Shown here: positions 51,725 through 61,412 of the stretch, piece by piece
How the letters are laid out: every line of letters begins with the position of its first letter
How positions within the stretch are numbered: position 1 is the stretch's first letter
From: Promethearchaeota archaeon
GTDB taxonomy: Archaea; Asgardarchaeota; Lokiarchaeia; Sigyniarchaeales; SOKP01
Assembly (NCBI GenBank): GCA_016840165.1
Contig: JAEOSU010000031.1
Span: forward strand, 1 to 63,998
Reading direction: 5' to 3'
DNA: 63,998 nucleotides
Notes under the pieces: generated by a model
Database searches by the model: none
What the model was told of the DNA's origin: nothing
Seen by the model: the letters and a program-made list of their open reading frames with translations, nothing else
Program-made: the position numbers and the translations under genes

Positions 51725-53359
51725 ATGGCGAAAACAAGAACGATTATTTTAAATATTGTAATATTAATTATAGCACTTATTGTCATTTTCATCATCGTGG
51801 AGATCTTTACCAATTTTTTTGGTCATAGCGAGGAACTTATAAGTTTTTTTAATTCTTTTCTTACGGGAGGTATTTTATCGATGATTTATATGATTCTTGG
51901 TTTGGGACATATTCCACTTTCAATTATTTTCGGAATAATTCTTATCTGGAAAAGGTATAAAATAAAAGTCTACCCGTTTGTCTTAGTAATTTGGATTTAT
52001 CCATTACTTTCTTTTTTACCATTATTTATACCATTTTTCTTTAGGCCAGAGGATATCTCTAGTATGTTCTCATCTAGTTTTATTGTTAGTTCTGCTGCAA
52101 TTATTTTGCCTTCATTAAGTATTTCAATTCTCGCATTATTATGTAAAAGAACGGAAAAAGAACGACAGATGGTTGGCGGAAGAGAAATAAGTATAAGAGC
52201 CCCAACAGTCGCTAGAAGTTTTCCGTTAGAAAGGGAACTAATATTTATTAGTTATGCAACCGTCGATTCAAATTTTTTTCAGATTCCGAGACTTACGCGA
52301 ATATTGACTAGTTATCCAGAGATTGACAAAATTCTTTACTGGGAGTCAGATATGCACGATGATATATATAGATACATGGATTCTAATTTAAAGCGTAGTA
52401 AAATAGTACTTTTATTTTGCTCTAAAAATTCTCTTTATTCCGAATCAGTCAATATGGAATGGAGTTCAGCATTAAAATTGAATAAGCGGATTATCCCTAT
52501 ATTTACAAATCCAGAAAATATACCTGCATTATTAACAACCAAATTAGGAGTTCAATTTAATGTGAATGATCCTTTTTCTTCAATTGAGGATATTTACAAT
52601 ATGATATTAAAGAAATTAGAAGTTGAATCGGTTCGAGAATTTACAAGATATATTATACCAAAATGGATAAAAGCAGAGGATTTTTATCTTCAATTACCCT
52701 CTGAAGAGACGGTTGAAGAAACCTTAAGTTTCGAAAGTGATTTTCCTTCAAGTGAATTAGGAATTCAAATTGGTTCAATTCTGCAGAACAATAATTTTCA
52801 TGTTCCTGGACTGAAAAAAGCTCGAAAAGCAAAGAAAAAGAAAAAAAAGAAAGATACTTCTGAGTTAACTGAGGAACCTGATTTTACTACGTTTACTTCA
52901 TTCGCGGAGTTGCGAGATGATCCCGAGACGATTGCAATTTTAGTTAAAATTGAAAGAATAGCAGATGACAGCAGTAGTGTTTTACTTGATTTAAAAGGAA
53001 AAAGAGATTGGGTGTTAAAAGAAATCTTGAAAGATATTGATTTAAAACTAATTGAACTAAAAAGCAAAACAGAGCTTATTCGTAATTATTCTAATAAAGT
53101 CATATCTTTAATGAAAAACATACCTGATATCGAAAGATTCTTAAGAAAAAATCTGGGTTCGAGTATTAAAAAGGTTGAAGAGCTTATCACACAATATAAA
53201 AACAAAGAATTTGATGAGGAACAATTTATCATTAAAGCTACTCAATCCATAGGAAAGGATTTTATTATTGTGTTCCTTAGAAACATTTCTTTAATCCTTA
53301 AAGAAAAGAAAGAAATGTTAGAGACTAGCCCACCAAGTCAAACTCAAATTGCATTCTAA
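51725..53359 (+). CDS. Membrane-anchored TIR protein with C-terminal helical domain
   Basis: 544 residues. Four or so hydrophobic helices (about 7-33, 43-70, 77-100, 110-135) anchor the N-terminus. The TIR domain (about 170-310) has FISYATVDS, ILYWESD, LLFCSKNSL and MEWSSA, with the Glu before Trp conserved. A linker with a poly-Lys stretch (about 358-375) leads to a helical C-terminal domain (about 415-544) homologous to the end of the scaffold at 14916. ATG start after GGAAGG. A membrane NADase or adaptor, with a homotypic interaction domain, is inferred. Convergent with a Nudix gene. Confidence 0.85.
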   Translation: MAKTRTIILNIVILIIALIVIFIIVEIFTNFFGHSEELISFFNSFLTGGILSMIYMILGLGHIPLSIIFGIILIWKRYKIKVYPFVLVIWIYPLLSFLPLFIPFFFRPEDISSMFSSSFIVSSAAIILPSLSISILALLCKRTEKERQMVGGREISIRAPTVARSFPLERELIFISYATVDSNFFQIPRLTRILTSYPEIDKILYWESDMHDDIYRYMDSNLKRSKIVLLFCSKNSLYSESVNMEWSSALKLNKRIIPIFTNPENIPALLTTKLGVQFNVNDPFSSIEDIYNMILKKLEVESVREFTRYIIPKWIKAEDFYLQLPSEETVEETLSFESDFPSSELGIQIGSILQNNNFHVPGLKKARKAKKKKKKKDTSELTEEPDFTTFTSFAELRDDPETIAILVKIERIADDSSSVLLDLKGKRDWVLKEILKDIDLKLIELKSKTELIRNYSNKVISLMKNIPDIERFLRKNLGSSIKKVEELITQYKNKEFDEEQFIIKATQSIGKDFIIVFLRNISLILKEKKEMLETSPPSQTQIAF

Positions 53360-53479
53360 ATTCAATTTCTTTTAATTTTTTTTTATATATGGAAAAGAAA
53401 ATTATAGATGAATTTCAAAAAAAATTCCTCAAAAAAAATAAAATAATAAAATAAATTACTTAATTATAAGCCATATTTT

Positions 53480-55204
53480 CTATAAAACTCCTGCGTCCTT
53501 GAGAATTTTTTTATGATCGAATGCTAAATCCATAGTTTTAATTTTTTCAATTGGTACTGCTTCAGCGGCTATTGCATCATCTCCTCCCATTATTTTTGAG
53601 AGATCTCGCACAAGTCGACATTTATAAGCATTTGAAACGATTCTTCCTCTTGGATCACGCCCTTTTTGATCATATACTCCAATTTTTCTAATTATTTCAA
53701 CCGCAAGATTAGTTTCTTCTCTTACTTCTCTTATAACCGCTTGTTTTGGATCTTCATTATATTTAATAAATCCTCCAGGTAGAGCGTATTTTCCCTTAAA
53801 TGGGGCATATTTTCTTTTAATTAAGATGACATTATTATTTTCTTGAATAACCGCATCAGCTGTATGTCCATATTTCAAGGCTCTTGTAGCTATTTTTCCA
53901 TATAAGAAATAACCTATTGTTATAAGCAAGAATGTACCTAAAAATATTGATATTATTGTATGAATTAAGGGTGATGGCTCTTCAGTCTCCCCTAATTTTA
54001 ACGCAATCCTAATTGCATTCATAAACTCTACAATAAATCCCGCTCCTAATAATATTTCTAAAAGATAAAGTGCTTTTTTTGTTTTTTTCTGATTTTCTTC
54101 ATTCCTCTTGAGATATAATTCTTGCATTGATTCGTAGAGCATTTGAAACTTATTATTAGTTCGTTCTATTATCGTTTCTAACCGGAATTGATCGATTAAA
54201 TGAGTTAAAACACTTGTATAATGTTGACGGGGATTCCAATCTAATTCGCTATAAATAAGACTCATCTTAGTGTTAATCATTCCTCGTAAAAATCTTAGAT
54301 TTTTCGTCTTCTCTTCGATTTTTTCTAAGCTCATAAACACATCAGAATAGCGTTTCATGAATAACACATCAAGAGAATTATTAATTGACATTAAAGCAAA
54401 TAGGACGGCTCTCATCTTGGGAGTGGGTTCTAAAATATGTTCGTTTATATATCCAAATTCTGGTTCAAAATTCTTTTCTATCATATATATAAAACCAGAA
54501 TTTCTTTTTATATAGTGTAATTCAGTTAAACGATTAGATAAGTTATTCTTAACTCTTCTTTGAAGAGTTTTTTCACTATAATCGCCCCATTGACCCGCAT
54601 ATATATTTGTCCAATATCCAAGAACATTCTTATATTTTTCTATATTTTCCGCACTCCACTGGATTTCAATAGGTAAAGTTTTCTTTGTTATTATGAAATC
54701 ATAAATTGGACTTTCGGTATCAAGAAGAAGAAACTGATTTTCTGGTTTTTTTTGATAATCCTTGAGAATATCAATTACGATAAAAGGAATTTGTTGAATT
54801 AAATCTGGTGTTATTTTTTCTTTATTATATGGCTCATTTTTGTAATACTCTACTTCTAATTTGAAGTATCCCAAAGTGTTATAGACTAAATCTTTATTAT
54901 CTTCAGTATAAGGATTATTTTCATCGATATAAGGAAAGTTTTGAAAAAAGGGTTCCCAATCACACTCTATTACTACAGATTTTGCCATATCTATTAAAAT
55001 ATTCTTCTTTTCCTCAGCATGTGGATATTTTTCTAAAAAAACAAATGATTTTCTTAAATCATTCTCAGATAAATTCTTCAGTTTATTTAACAATAATGCT
55101 TCTATTTCTTCAGCCTTTGTCTCTCCTATAAATTCATTGGTATTTATGAACGCACTTATATACCAATATTCTTTCTCGTAGATAAACCTTAAGTTATCTT
55201 CCAT
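53480..55204 (-). CDS. Membrane protein with C-terminal Nudix hydrolase (ADP-ribose pyrophosphatase-like)
   Basis: 574 residues. The N-terminal 250 are unrecognised. Residues 260-400 are long helices resembling CorA-like or DUF155 stalks, followed by two membrane segments (about 380-404, 422-444). The Nudix box GGFIKYNEDP...REVREETNL (about 473-495) keeps all metal ligands; the later GRDPRGR is typical of ADP-ribose/NADH-type Nudix enzymes. It lies tail to tail with the membrane TIR gene, 120 bp away. If TIR products are ADP-ribose or its cyclic form, this enzyme could clear them; that is inference. Confidence 0.8.
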   Translation of the reverse strand: MEDNLRFIYEKEYWYISAFINTNEFIGETKAEEIEALLLNKLKNLSENDLRKSFVFLEKYPHAEEKKNILIDMAKSVVIECDWEPFFQNFPYIDENNPYTEDNKDLVYNTLGYFKLEVEYYKNEPYNKEKITPDLIQQIPFIVIDILKDYQKKPENQFLLLDTESPIYDFIITKKTLPIEIQWSAENIEKYKNVLGYWTNIYAGQWGDYSEKTLQRRVKNNLSNRLTELHYIKRNSGFIYMIEKNFEPEFGYINEHILEPTPKMRAVLFALMSINNSLDVLFMKRYSDVFMSLEKIEEKTKNLRFLRGMINTKMSLIYSELDWNPRQHYTSVLTHLIDQFRLETIIERTNNKFQMLYESMQELYLKRNEENQKKTKKALYLLEILLGAGFIVEFMNAIRIALKLGETEEPSPLIHTIISIFLGTFLLITIGYFLYGKIATRALKYGHTADAVIQENNNVILIKRKYAPFKGKYALPGGFIKYNEDPKQAVIREVREETNLAVEIIRKIGVYDQKGRDPRGRIVSNAYKCRLVRDLSKIMGGDDAIAAEAVPIEKIKTMDLAFDHKKILKDAGVL

Positions 55205-55553
55205 TTTCTTTTGCCCTCAATTTTCTTTTATAAGATAATTGATTAAATTATTATTAAATTGTTATTCTATTTATTACTTTTTTTTTTCTATCCCTTAAAA
55301 GTAAATCCTCCAAATTACATCTAAGGTTTTATAAGGTATTTTTTAAAAACAGGGGAAAATGTAGTAGACGTATTCAAAAGCTTATCTAAGTTAATGCTTA
55401 CAAAATATAAAGATGATTAAAAGATTGAGGTTAAATTTAATCGCATACGTATTCCTTAAACAAGTGTAAAAATTAAATATTTAAATAGTTAAGAAATCTA
55501 ATTAATTTTAATCTAAAATAAATTTAACTTAGAAGTAAAAAGTGAATAAGATT
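55205..55553. other. Intergenic gap, nothing further identified
   Basis: AT-rich divergent gap between the Nudix gene and the next membrane gene. A GTG at 55542 is in frame with the next gene; otherwise no ORF over a few codons, no hairpin and no RNA signature was seen. Confidence 0.5.
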
Positions 55554-55988
55554 ATGAGTGAAAGTAAAGTAAAATCATCTAGTAGTGTATTAAACCTATT
55601 ATTAATAATTCTGGGGTTACTGTTTATTTTTATGGCAATATTAAACTTCCTCTTATTAGCAGGTATTTATGTACCAGATTTTCTATCAGGTATTAGTTCA
55701 GAAGAATTGTCAATTTTTGGCAGTCAAGGATTTATTTCCATAGCGTTAGGATTCTGGAGCATTGTAGCTGGTGTTGGAATGTTTAGAGAAGCAGAGTGGG
55801 CAATGGGGCAAGCACTTGTTATTCTTAGTATAATGGTAATTTCTGGTATCTCCCCGATATTTACTTGGATCACAAGTCCTTGGTTGTTTGACATACAATA
55901 TTGGCCGAATTATATTACCTTAATAGCTTTCGTTGGGGGTATCATTGGATTTATCTGGCTGCTAGTTACACGTAAAAGGTATGACTAA
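55554..55988 (+). CDS. Four-helix membrane protein
   Basis: About 144 residues from the ATG at 55554 (MSESKVKSSSSVLN). Four hydrophobic helices (about 15-38, 58-76, 83-105, 117-138) and a basic C-terminus (TRKRYD). Small polytopic protein of unknown function; orientation same as the WD40-TIR gene but 278 bp upstream, so probably its own unit. Confidence 0.65.
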   Translation: MSESKVKSSSSVLNLLLIILGLLFIFMAILNFLLLAGIYVPDFLSGISSEELSIFGSQGFISIALGFWSIVAGVGMFREAEWAMGQALVILSIMVISGISPIFTWITSPWLFDIQYWPNYITLIAFVGGIIGFIWLLVTRKRYD

Positions 55989-56120
55989 ACTTACTATAAA
56001 TTATCACATGCTCCTAATGGTGTAAAAACCTTAGAATTTTTTATTTTTTCAACTAATTTTTTAAATCTAGCTTAAATATTCTTAAGTATCCAGCATTTAA
56101 TTTTAAATAGTAGAGATTTA

Positions 56121-56138
56121 ATCCATTCCACAATGGAT
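56121..56138. promoter_or_regulatory. 7-bp inverted repeat upstream of the WD40-TIR gene
   Basis: ATCCATT-CCAC-AATGGAT, 129 bp upstream of the WD40-TIR start. Operator or leader hairpin candidate; could also end the upstream transcript. The remainder of 55989-56266 is AT-rich and empty. Confidence 0.35.
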
Positions 56139-56266
56139 CTAACTATTTTTTTATTAACTCGACAATTTTATCAAAATATTTATATAAAATATTCGGTTAT
56201 TTAACTTTAATTTTTTAGAAATTCAAACTAGAGCTCTAAACATATAAAAGGTGTTTTTAGTTGGAA

Positions 56267-59200
56267 ATGGAATTACCTGATAAGAAATTAAAAGAAAGTT
56301 TTGAATATCCTCAGCATTTATACCCAAAAAGAAAAGGACTTGCAAAAGCTTTTCACATGACTCAAAGTTTTGGCCATAGTAGTGATGTAACCTCAGTTAT
56401 TATCTCTCACAAAAGAGATTATATTATTAGTGGTTCAAAAGATAAGACTTTAAAAGTTTGGGAATTTGCAACAGGGAATTTATTAAAAACCATAGAGGCA
56501 CATAATGAGCCTATCTTATCTGTAGCAATCGCTGTAGATGATTCTTATATTTTTACATGCTCTTCAGATCACTTAATAAAAGTATGGGGATTAAGAGCAG
56601 GACATCTTATTAACGAATTTAAAGATCATACTGATTCGGTTACTTCATTAAAAGTAACTTATGATGGAAAATATCTTATTAGCGGCTCTAAAGATAAATA
56701 TGCGATAATCTGGGATATATTAAATGCAAAACCTATCCATAAATACCAACATAAGAGTGGGATAACCTCAATTGATGTGACTAAGGATGGTAACTTATTA
56801 CTCTGTGGAGATGAGGATGGAGTCATCACAATATGGGATTTGAATAAAAATAAATTTGTTCGGACTATAAAAGGACATTCAGGAGCAATAACATCATTAT
56901 CGATTTCCGCTGATTTAGAATATTTTAGCAGTGGATCTGATGATAACACAGTGAGAGTTTGGGACCTTTCAAAAGGAAAACCCCTCCAGATTTACAAAGA
57001 TCATTCTAATGCGGTACGCTGTGTTGCGATATCACCAAAAGGAAACTTATTAGTTAGTGGGTCTGATGATAAAACCATTAAACTACGCAATATAGAAACT
57101 GGTGTTACTCTTAGGACATTAAGGGGATATACTAAAGAAATATTATCTATTGCTTTTTCCCCCGAGGGTGATTATATTGTAACAGGCTCCACAGACAATA
57201 ATATTATGGTTTGGGAAATAATGGAAGGAAAATTAGAAAATACTATTAATGCTCACTCGGATGGCATAAATGTGGTATCTATTTCTCCTGAAGGAAATTA
57301 TGTTGCTTCTGGTTCTAATGATAAAACTGTGAAATTATGGGATATCACAAACCAGAAACTTGTAAGAACGTTTATCGGACATAAAAAACCAATTAGTTCA
57401 ATCGCTTTTTCCCAAAATCAGAAGTTTCTTATTAGTAGTTCTTTAGATAAGGATGCAATTATTTGGGACATAAGTGGTTCAAGGGCACTAACTTCAATAA
57501 ATAAGATTGGAACAAACGTAAACTCTTTAGTGTTTACCCCTACAACCAATCAGATAATGATGGGTTTAAGTAATAATTATTTAAAAATGTGGGATATGAA
57601 TTCAAGGGAATTTATATGGGAATCAAAAGAACATAAAGGTTCTATAACGGATATAAAATTCACTCCAAATGGAAAATATTTCGTTACTTCATCAGAAGAT
57701 AAACATTTGAAGATTTGGGATTTTGTATCTAGAGAAGTAATTAAAGATCTTAGTGGTCATAAAGGAAAAATATTGTCTCTTGATATTGCACCAAATGGTG
57801 CTAAAATCTCCAGCGGCGCTGATGATAATACAGTAAAAATCTGGGACTTTTATACTGGAGATTTAATTAAGAGTCTTGAGAACCATACTAATGAGGTTTC
57901 AAGTATTTCATATTCACCGATAGGGAATTGTTTCATAAGTGGGTCAGGAGATGAAACAATTAAAGTATGGGATAACTCAAAATATGAATTAATTCAGTCA
58001 TTTGAAGGCCATCAGAAACCAGTATCCTCAATTGATATTACTAATGATGGAAAATATGCAATTAGTGGCTCTCAGGATGGAACGTTGAAATTTTGGTCTC
58101 TTACGTTCGGTGGAATATTTAAAAATATTAAAGGTCATACTGAAAATGTTAATTCGGTTGCCGTTTCATCAGACAAACAATATGCCGTCAGTGGATTATC
58201 GAATAAATCATTAATTGTATGGAATCTTTCTAATGGAAATTTAATAAAAACTCTAAAAGGTCATAATGATATAATTAGTTCGGTCGCATTTTTGTCAGGA
58301 GGAAAAAATGTGGTAAGTGCTTCCTATGATAATACCTTAAAAATTTGGGACATTAAAACTGGTGAGGTATTGTGGAATTTGAATGGCCATAACGGACCCG
58401 TGACTTCTGTAGCAGCTTCTTCTGACGGTAAATTTGTAGTAAGTGGCTCAAAAGATAAAACTATTATAATATGGGAGCCTTCTACTGGCAAACTACTAAA
58501 GAGACTAAAAGATCACGCTAGTGGTGTCACATCAGTAGATATTTCTCCTAATGGAGAATTAATCGCAAGTGGATCTGAAGATAATTCAATAAATATATGG
58601 AATATGAAAAAAGGAAAACTAATTCGCACTTTAAAAGGGCATAATGGAGTAGTAACTTCAGTTGCATTTTCACCGGATAGTGAATATCTTGCCAGTGGTT
58701 CAAAAGATCAATCTGTGAAATTATGGAAACTTAATACTGGCGAACTTGATTACTCTTTTGAAAGATTAAATAGTCCTGTGTTGACAGTAACTTTTTCATC
58801 GGATGGTTCCTTTATAGCTTGTGGTACAGAAGATAATTTTGTGAGGGTTTGGGATTTTCATGAGAAATACCAAAGTTCATACTATTACTTGTCAAAAGTA
58901 AATTCAGCAACATTTATTCCAAATACAAATCAAATTATTGCAGGTTATGATTCAGGAGATGTGTTAATATGGGACTTATTAATGGAAGAACAAGAACAAC
59001 TTTTACAAGAACTTCGCGCTAAATTATCGGATATTGAAGAAATGATTAATAATAATAATTATTCAGAGGCTATTGAAAGTTTAAATTATATTTTAGAGAC
59101 TGCAAATGTGTTTAACTTTGAGGAAATAAGATCAATTGCTTTTGAAAAACTAAAAAACTTAAGAGATCCAGAAGAAACACAAAGTAATATTAGAAAAATA

Positions 59201-59926
59201 TTGGAATTCGAATATAAAAATCAGAGAGATATTACTAAAGCTGAGATGGTAAATCAACTTAATATTGAAATTTCAGAGACGGATTATTATACAAGTTTGC
59301 TATCGACTACCATCAATTATGATCCCTCCGAAATACCCCAATTAGAAAGCTTAGGAACAAAAATCCTAAAAAAATTCATCAGTCCCACTTCCTACGATTT
59401 AATTATTAAATTGGAGTATGATTATAAGCGAGCTTTTAAAATTGCTAAATTTCTCTTAGATAGAGGATTTATTCAACATTTTCGAAATTATCCCATTGTT
59501 GGAGAACAAATTGAGGCAGGGAAAAAGATAGAGGATTTAATTATATTTATCAGTTATGCTACGGTTGACGCAGATTTATATAAAGTAGAAGAATTAGCGT
59601 CGAGATTAGAGTCCTATAAGGAAATTAAAAAAGTTTTATACTGGCAAGAACACATGACAGATAATATCATCAAATATATGAGTGATAATTTAGCAAGATG
59701 CAGCACAATGATTTTACTTTGCTCAGAAAATGCTCTTAATTCGAGTCCTGTAGATAAAGAGTGGACTGCTGCAGATGCAATAGGTAAACCAATAATTCCT
59801 GTATTTTTAAAACAAGAACATATACCTCCACTTCTTAAATCAAGATTAGGACTTCAATATGATCTTGTAGATTTTGAGAAAAATATAATGCAGCTTCACA
59901 GTTTAATTTTAAAAAAATGTCAATAA
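56267..59926 (+). CDS. 21-repeat WD40 protein with winged-helix-like linker and C-terminal TIR domain
   Basis: About 1219 residues from the ATG at 56267 (the frame opens with TTG at 56261). I count 21 WD40 repeats (about 30-905; e.g. HSSDVTSV...GSKDKTLKVW), which makes three seven-bladed propellers. A helical linker (905-1085) contains a repeat like those in the 14916 scaffold (ELRAKLSDIEEMINNNNYSEA) and a winged-helix-like stretch. The TIR domain (about 1088-1219) has FISYATVDAD, VLYWQE, ILLCSENAL and DKEW, with the Glu conserved. No NB-ARC/STAND ATPase motif is seen, unlike Apaf-1-type proteins. A sensor whose propellers bind a trigger and whose TIR signals or cleaves NAD is inferred. Confidence 0.92.
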   Translation: MELPDKKLKESFEYPQHLYPKRKGLAKAFHMTQSFGHSSDVTSVIISHKRDYIISGSKDKTLKVWEFATGNLLKTIEAHNEPILSVAIAVDDSYIFTCSSDHLIKVWGLRAGHLINEFKDHTDSVTSLKVTYDGKYLISGSKDKYAIIWDILNAKPIHKYQHKSGITSIDVTKDGNLLLCGDEDGVITIWDLNKNKFVRTIKGHSGAITSLSISADLEYFSSGSDDNTVRVWDLSKGKPLQIYKDHSNAVRCVAISPKGNLLVSGSDDKTIKLRNIETGVTLRTLRGYTKEILSIAFSPEGDYIVTGSTDNNIMVWEIMEGKLENTINAHSDGINVVSISPEGNYVASGSNDKTVKLWDITNQKLVRTFIGHKKPISSIAFSQNQKFLISSSLDKDAIIWDISGSRALTSINKIGTNVNSLVFTPTTNQIMMGLSNNYLKMWDMNSREFIWESKEHKGSITDIKFTPNGKYFVTSSEDKHLKIWDFVSREVIKDLSGHKGKILSLDIAPNGAKISSGADDNTVKIWDFYTGDLIKSLENHTNEVSSISYSPIGNCFISGSGDETIKVWDNSKYELIQSFEGHQKPVSSIDITNDGKYAISGSQDGTLKFWSLTFGGIFKNIKGHTENVNSVAVSSDKQYAVSGLSNKSLIVWNLSNGNLIKTLKGHNDIISSVAFLSGGKNVVSASYDNTLKIWDIKTGEVLWNLNGHNGPVTSVAASSDGKFVVSGSKDKTIIIWEPSTGKLLKRLKDHASGVTSVDISPNGELIASGSEDNSINIWNMKKGKLIRTLKGHNGVVTSVAFSPDSEYLASGSKDQSVKLWKLNTGELDYSFERLNSPVLTVTFSSDGSFIACGTEDNFVRVWDFHEKYQSSYYYLSKVNSATFIPNTNQIIAGYDSGDVLIWDLLMEEQEQLLQELRAKLSDIEEMINNNNYSEAIESLNYILETANVFNFEEIRSIAFEKLKNLRDPEETQSNIRKILEFEYKNQRDITKAEMVNQLNIEISETDYYTSLLSTTINYDPSEIPQLESLGTKILKKFISPTSYDLIIKLEYDYKRAFKIAKFLLDRGFIQHFRNYPIVGEQIEAGKKIEDLIIFISYATVDADLYKVEELASRLESYKEIKKVLYWQEHMTDNIIKYMSDNLARCSTMILLCSENALNSSPVDKEWTAADAIGKPIIPVFLKQEHIPPLLKSRLGLQYDLVDFEKNIMQLHSLILKKCQ

Positions 59927-59994
59927 TTATCTATCTTCACTAAATTTCTTTTTTCTCTTTTTATTTTCAACAAAATCTAAGAAATTAAGAATAA

Positions 59995-60138
59995 TTAACT
60001 ATATTTTTCCTTCCATTTTTTTATTTTATCTTCAGGTTTATCTTTCATTTTACATTTTTTATGGACTTGATCCTGTAAATTCCATTGATCTTCAAGCAAA
60101 TCATCTAATTCATCATCTTCACATTTTTCTTCATCCAT
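59995..60138 (-). CDS. Small charged 47-residue protein
   Basis: ATG at 60138 to TAA at 59995. It starts MDEEKCEDDELDDLLEDQWN and ends DKIKKWKEKYS: acidic first half, basic second half, two Cys (6 and 29). It follows the HdrD-like gene by 39 nt on the same strand, so it is likely co-transcribed. A binding partner or small metal protein is possible; unrecognised. Confidence 0.6.
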   Translation of the reverse strand: MDEEKCEDDELDDLLEDQWNLQDQVHKKCKMKDKPEDKIKKWKEKYS

Positions 60139-60177
60139 TATAAATCCCTCGTTCTTTTTTGATTTTATTTATTAATT

Positions 60178-61308
60178 TTATTTTACCGCTTTTAACAAAT
60201 AATATGTGATATAGGTACAATTTTTATCGCGTTGAGTTTTAAAATTTACATATCTAAATTGAAATATACATAATGGACACGATGATATGATCTCCTGTGT
60301 TGCAGAATCTTCAAAGAGTTTAGAGCCAATTTTTATTGCAATACTACTGTCCACCCCTCGTATTCCTGATCCAGATCCACAACAAGGAGCAATATTATCT
60401 TCATTATCTAAAGTGTTTACTGTTTTACAAACCTTTTTGAGTAAATCTCGTGGTTCATCATAAATTTTAATTTGATTTAGCTTTCTTCCCACTCGGCAAG
60501 GGTCATGATAAGTTATCGTATCGCCTAGATTCGTAAAAGACAATTTTCCCTCTTTTTCTAAATCTGAGATTATTTGAACGATATGTTTTACTTCAATATC
60601 CCATTCCGGTATGTATTTTGGGTACACATTCTGGAACGCATAAACACATCCTCCACAAGTAGCGATAATTGTTTTAATTCCAATCTTTTTAAAGTAATTG
60701 AAATTTTCTCGAAAGATCTTCTTTGATTTTTGGAGATCTCCCGCGGAATAAACATATTCTCCGCAACAAGGCTCTTCTTTTATAATTTTAAACGGATAAT
60801 TGGCTTTTTTTAATAGCTCGTAAGATGCTGATGCACTTTCCTTAACTCGAAAAGAAGACATGCATCCTAAAAAGAGAAGTGTGTCTGATTCATTATCTTC
60901 AAAATGTTCCTTAATTTTATATCCTTCAGGTAACCAATCCAATCTATCATCCGGATTCCCATTTACGCTATTATCCTTTTCAACAATACCTTTAATGATC
61001 TTATTATGAATCTCTAATGGTGCTTTTTTCTGATCCACCAGCTTAATTTTGGAAGAATGGATAACTTCAGAAATAGGGATATCTGATTGACAATAATCAT
61101 CGCAAATTGCGCATAAAGTACAAGTATAGAGACCTATCCGTTCTTTTTCACTAATCTCATCTCCAGAGTATATCTTGTTAGCTATTTGGAGCCTTCCTTC
61201 TGGGGATTTTAGACTGTCTTGTGTCACTTCATAGGTATCACAATGTTCTAAACAAATCTTACAATGTGTACACGATTGGATATATTCGAAGATTTGAGTC
61301 TCATCCAT
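60178..61308 (-). CDS. Fe-S oxidoreductase with two CCG domains (HdrD/GlpC-like)
   Basis: 376 residues. Two 4Fe-4S ferredoxin motifs (CTHCKICLEHC, CTLCAICDDYC) precede two cysteine-rich CCG domains (EEPCCGEY, CGGC, and APCCGSGSG, CPLC), each able to hold a non-cubane cluster. This is the HdrD/GlcF/GlpC layout: electron transfer to or from disulfides or hydroxyacids. No heme partner or flavin dehydrogenase adjoins, so the electron donor is unknown. Confidence 0.9.
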   Translation of the reverse strand: MDETQIFEYIQSCTHCKICLEHCDTYEVTQDSLKSPEGRLQIANKIYSGDEISEKERIGLYTCTLCAICDDYCQSDIPISEVIHSSKIKLVDQKKAPLEIHNKIIKGIVEKDNSVNGNPDDRLDWLPEGYKIKEHFEDNESDTLLFLGCMSSFRVKESASASYELLKKANYPFKIIKEEPCCGEYVYSAGDLQKSKKIFRENFNYFKKIGIKTIIATCGGCVYAFQNVYPKYIPEWDIEVKHIVQIISDLEKEGKLSFTNLGDTITYHDPCRVGRKLNQIKIYDEPRDLLKKVCKTVNTLDNEDNIAPCCGSGSGIRGVDSSIAIKIGSKLFEDSATQEIISSCPLCIFQFRYVNFKTQRDKNCTYITYYLLKAVK

Positions 61309-61412
61309 ATCAGATCATTGTTAGAAATATTATATAATTTATCAATACTACTCATTTAAAATAAATCTGTGATTTATGCAAATTAAAATCGAAATTAATT
61401 CCTTTAGAAACA

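Noticed and set aside
56267..59926. Apaf-1/STAND NTPase protein
   Set aside because: No Walker A (GxxxxGK[ST]) or NB-ARC motif between the WD40 and TIR parts.
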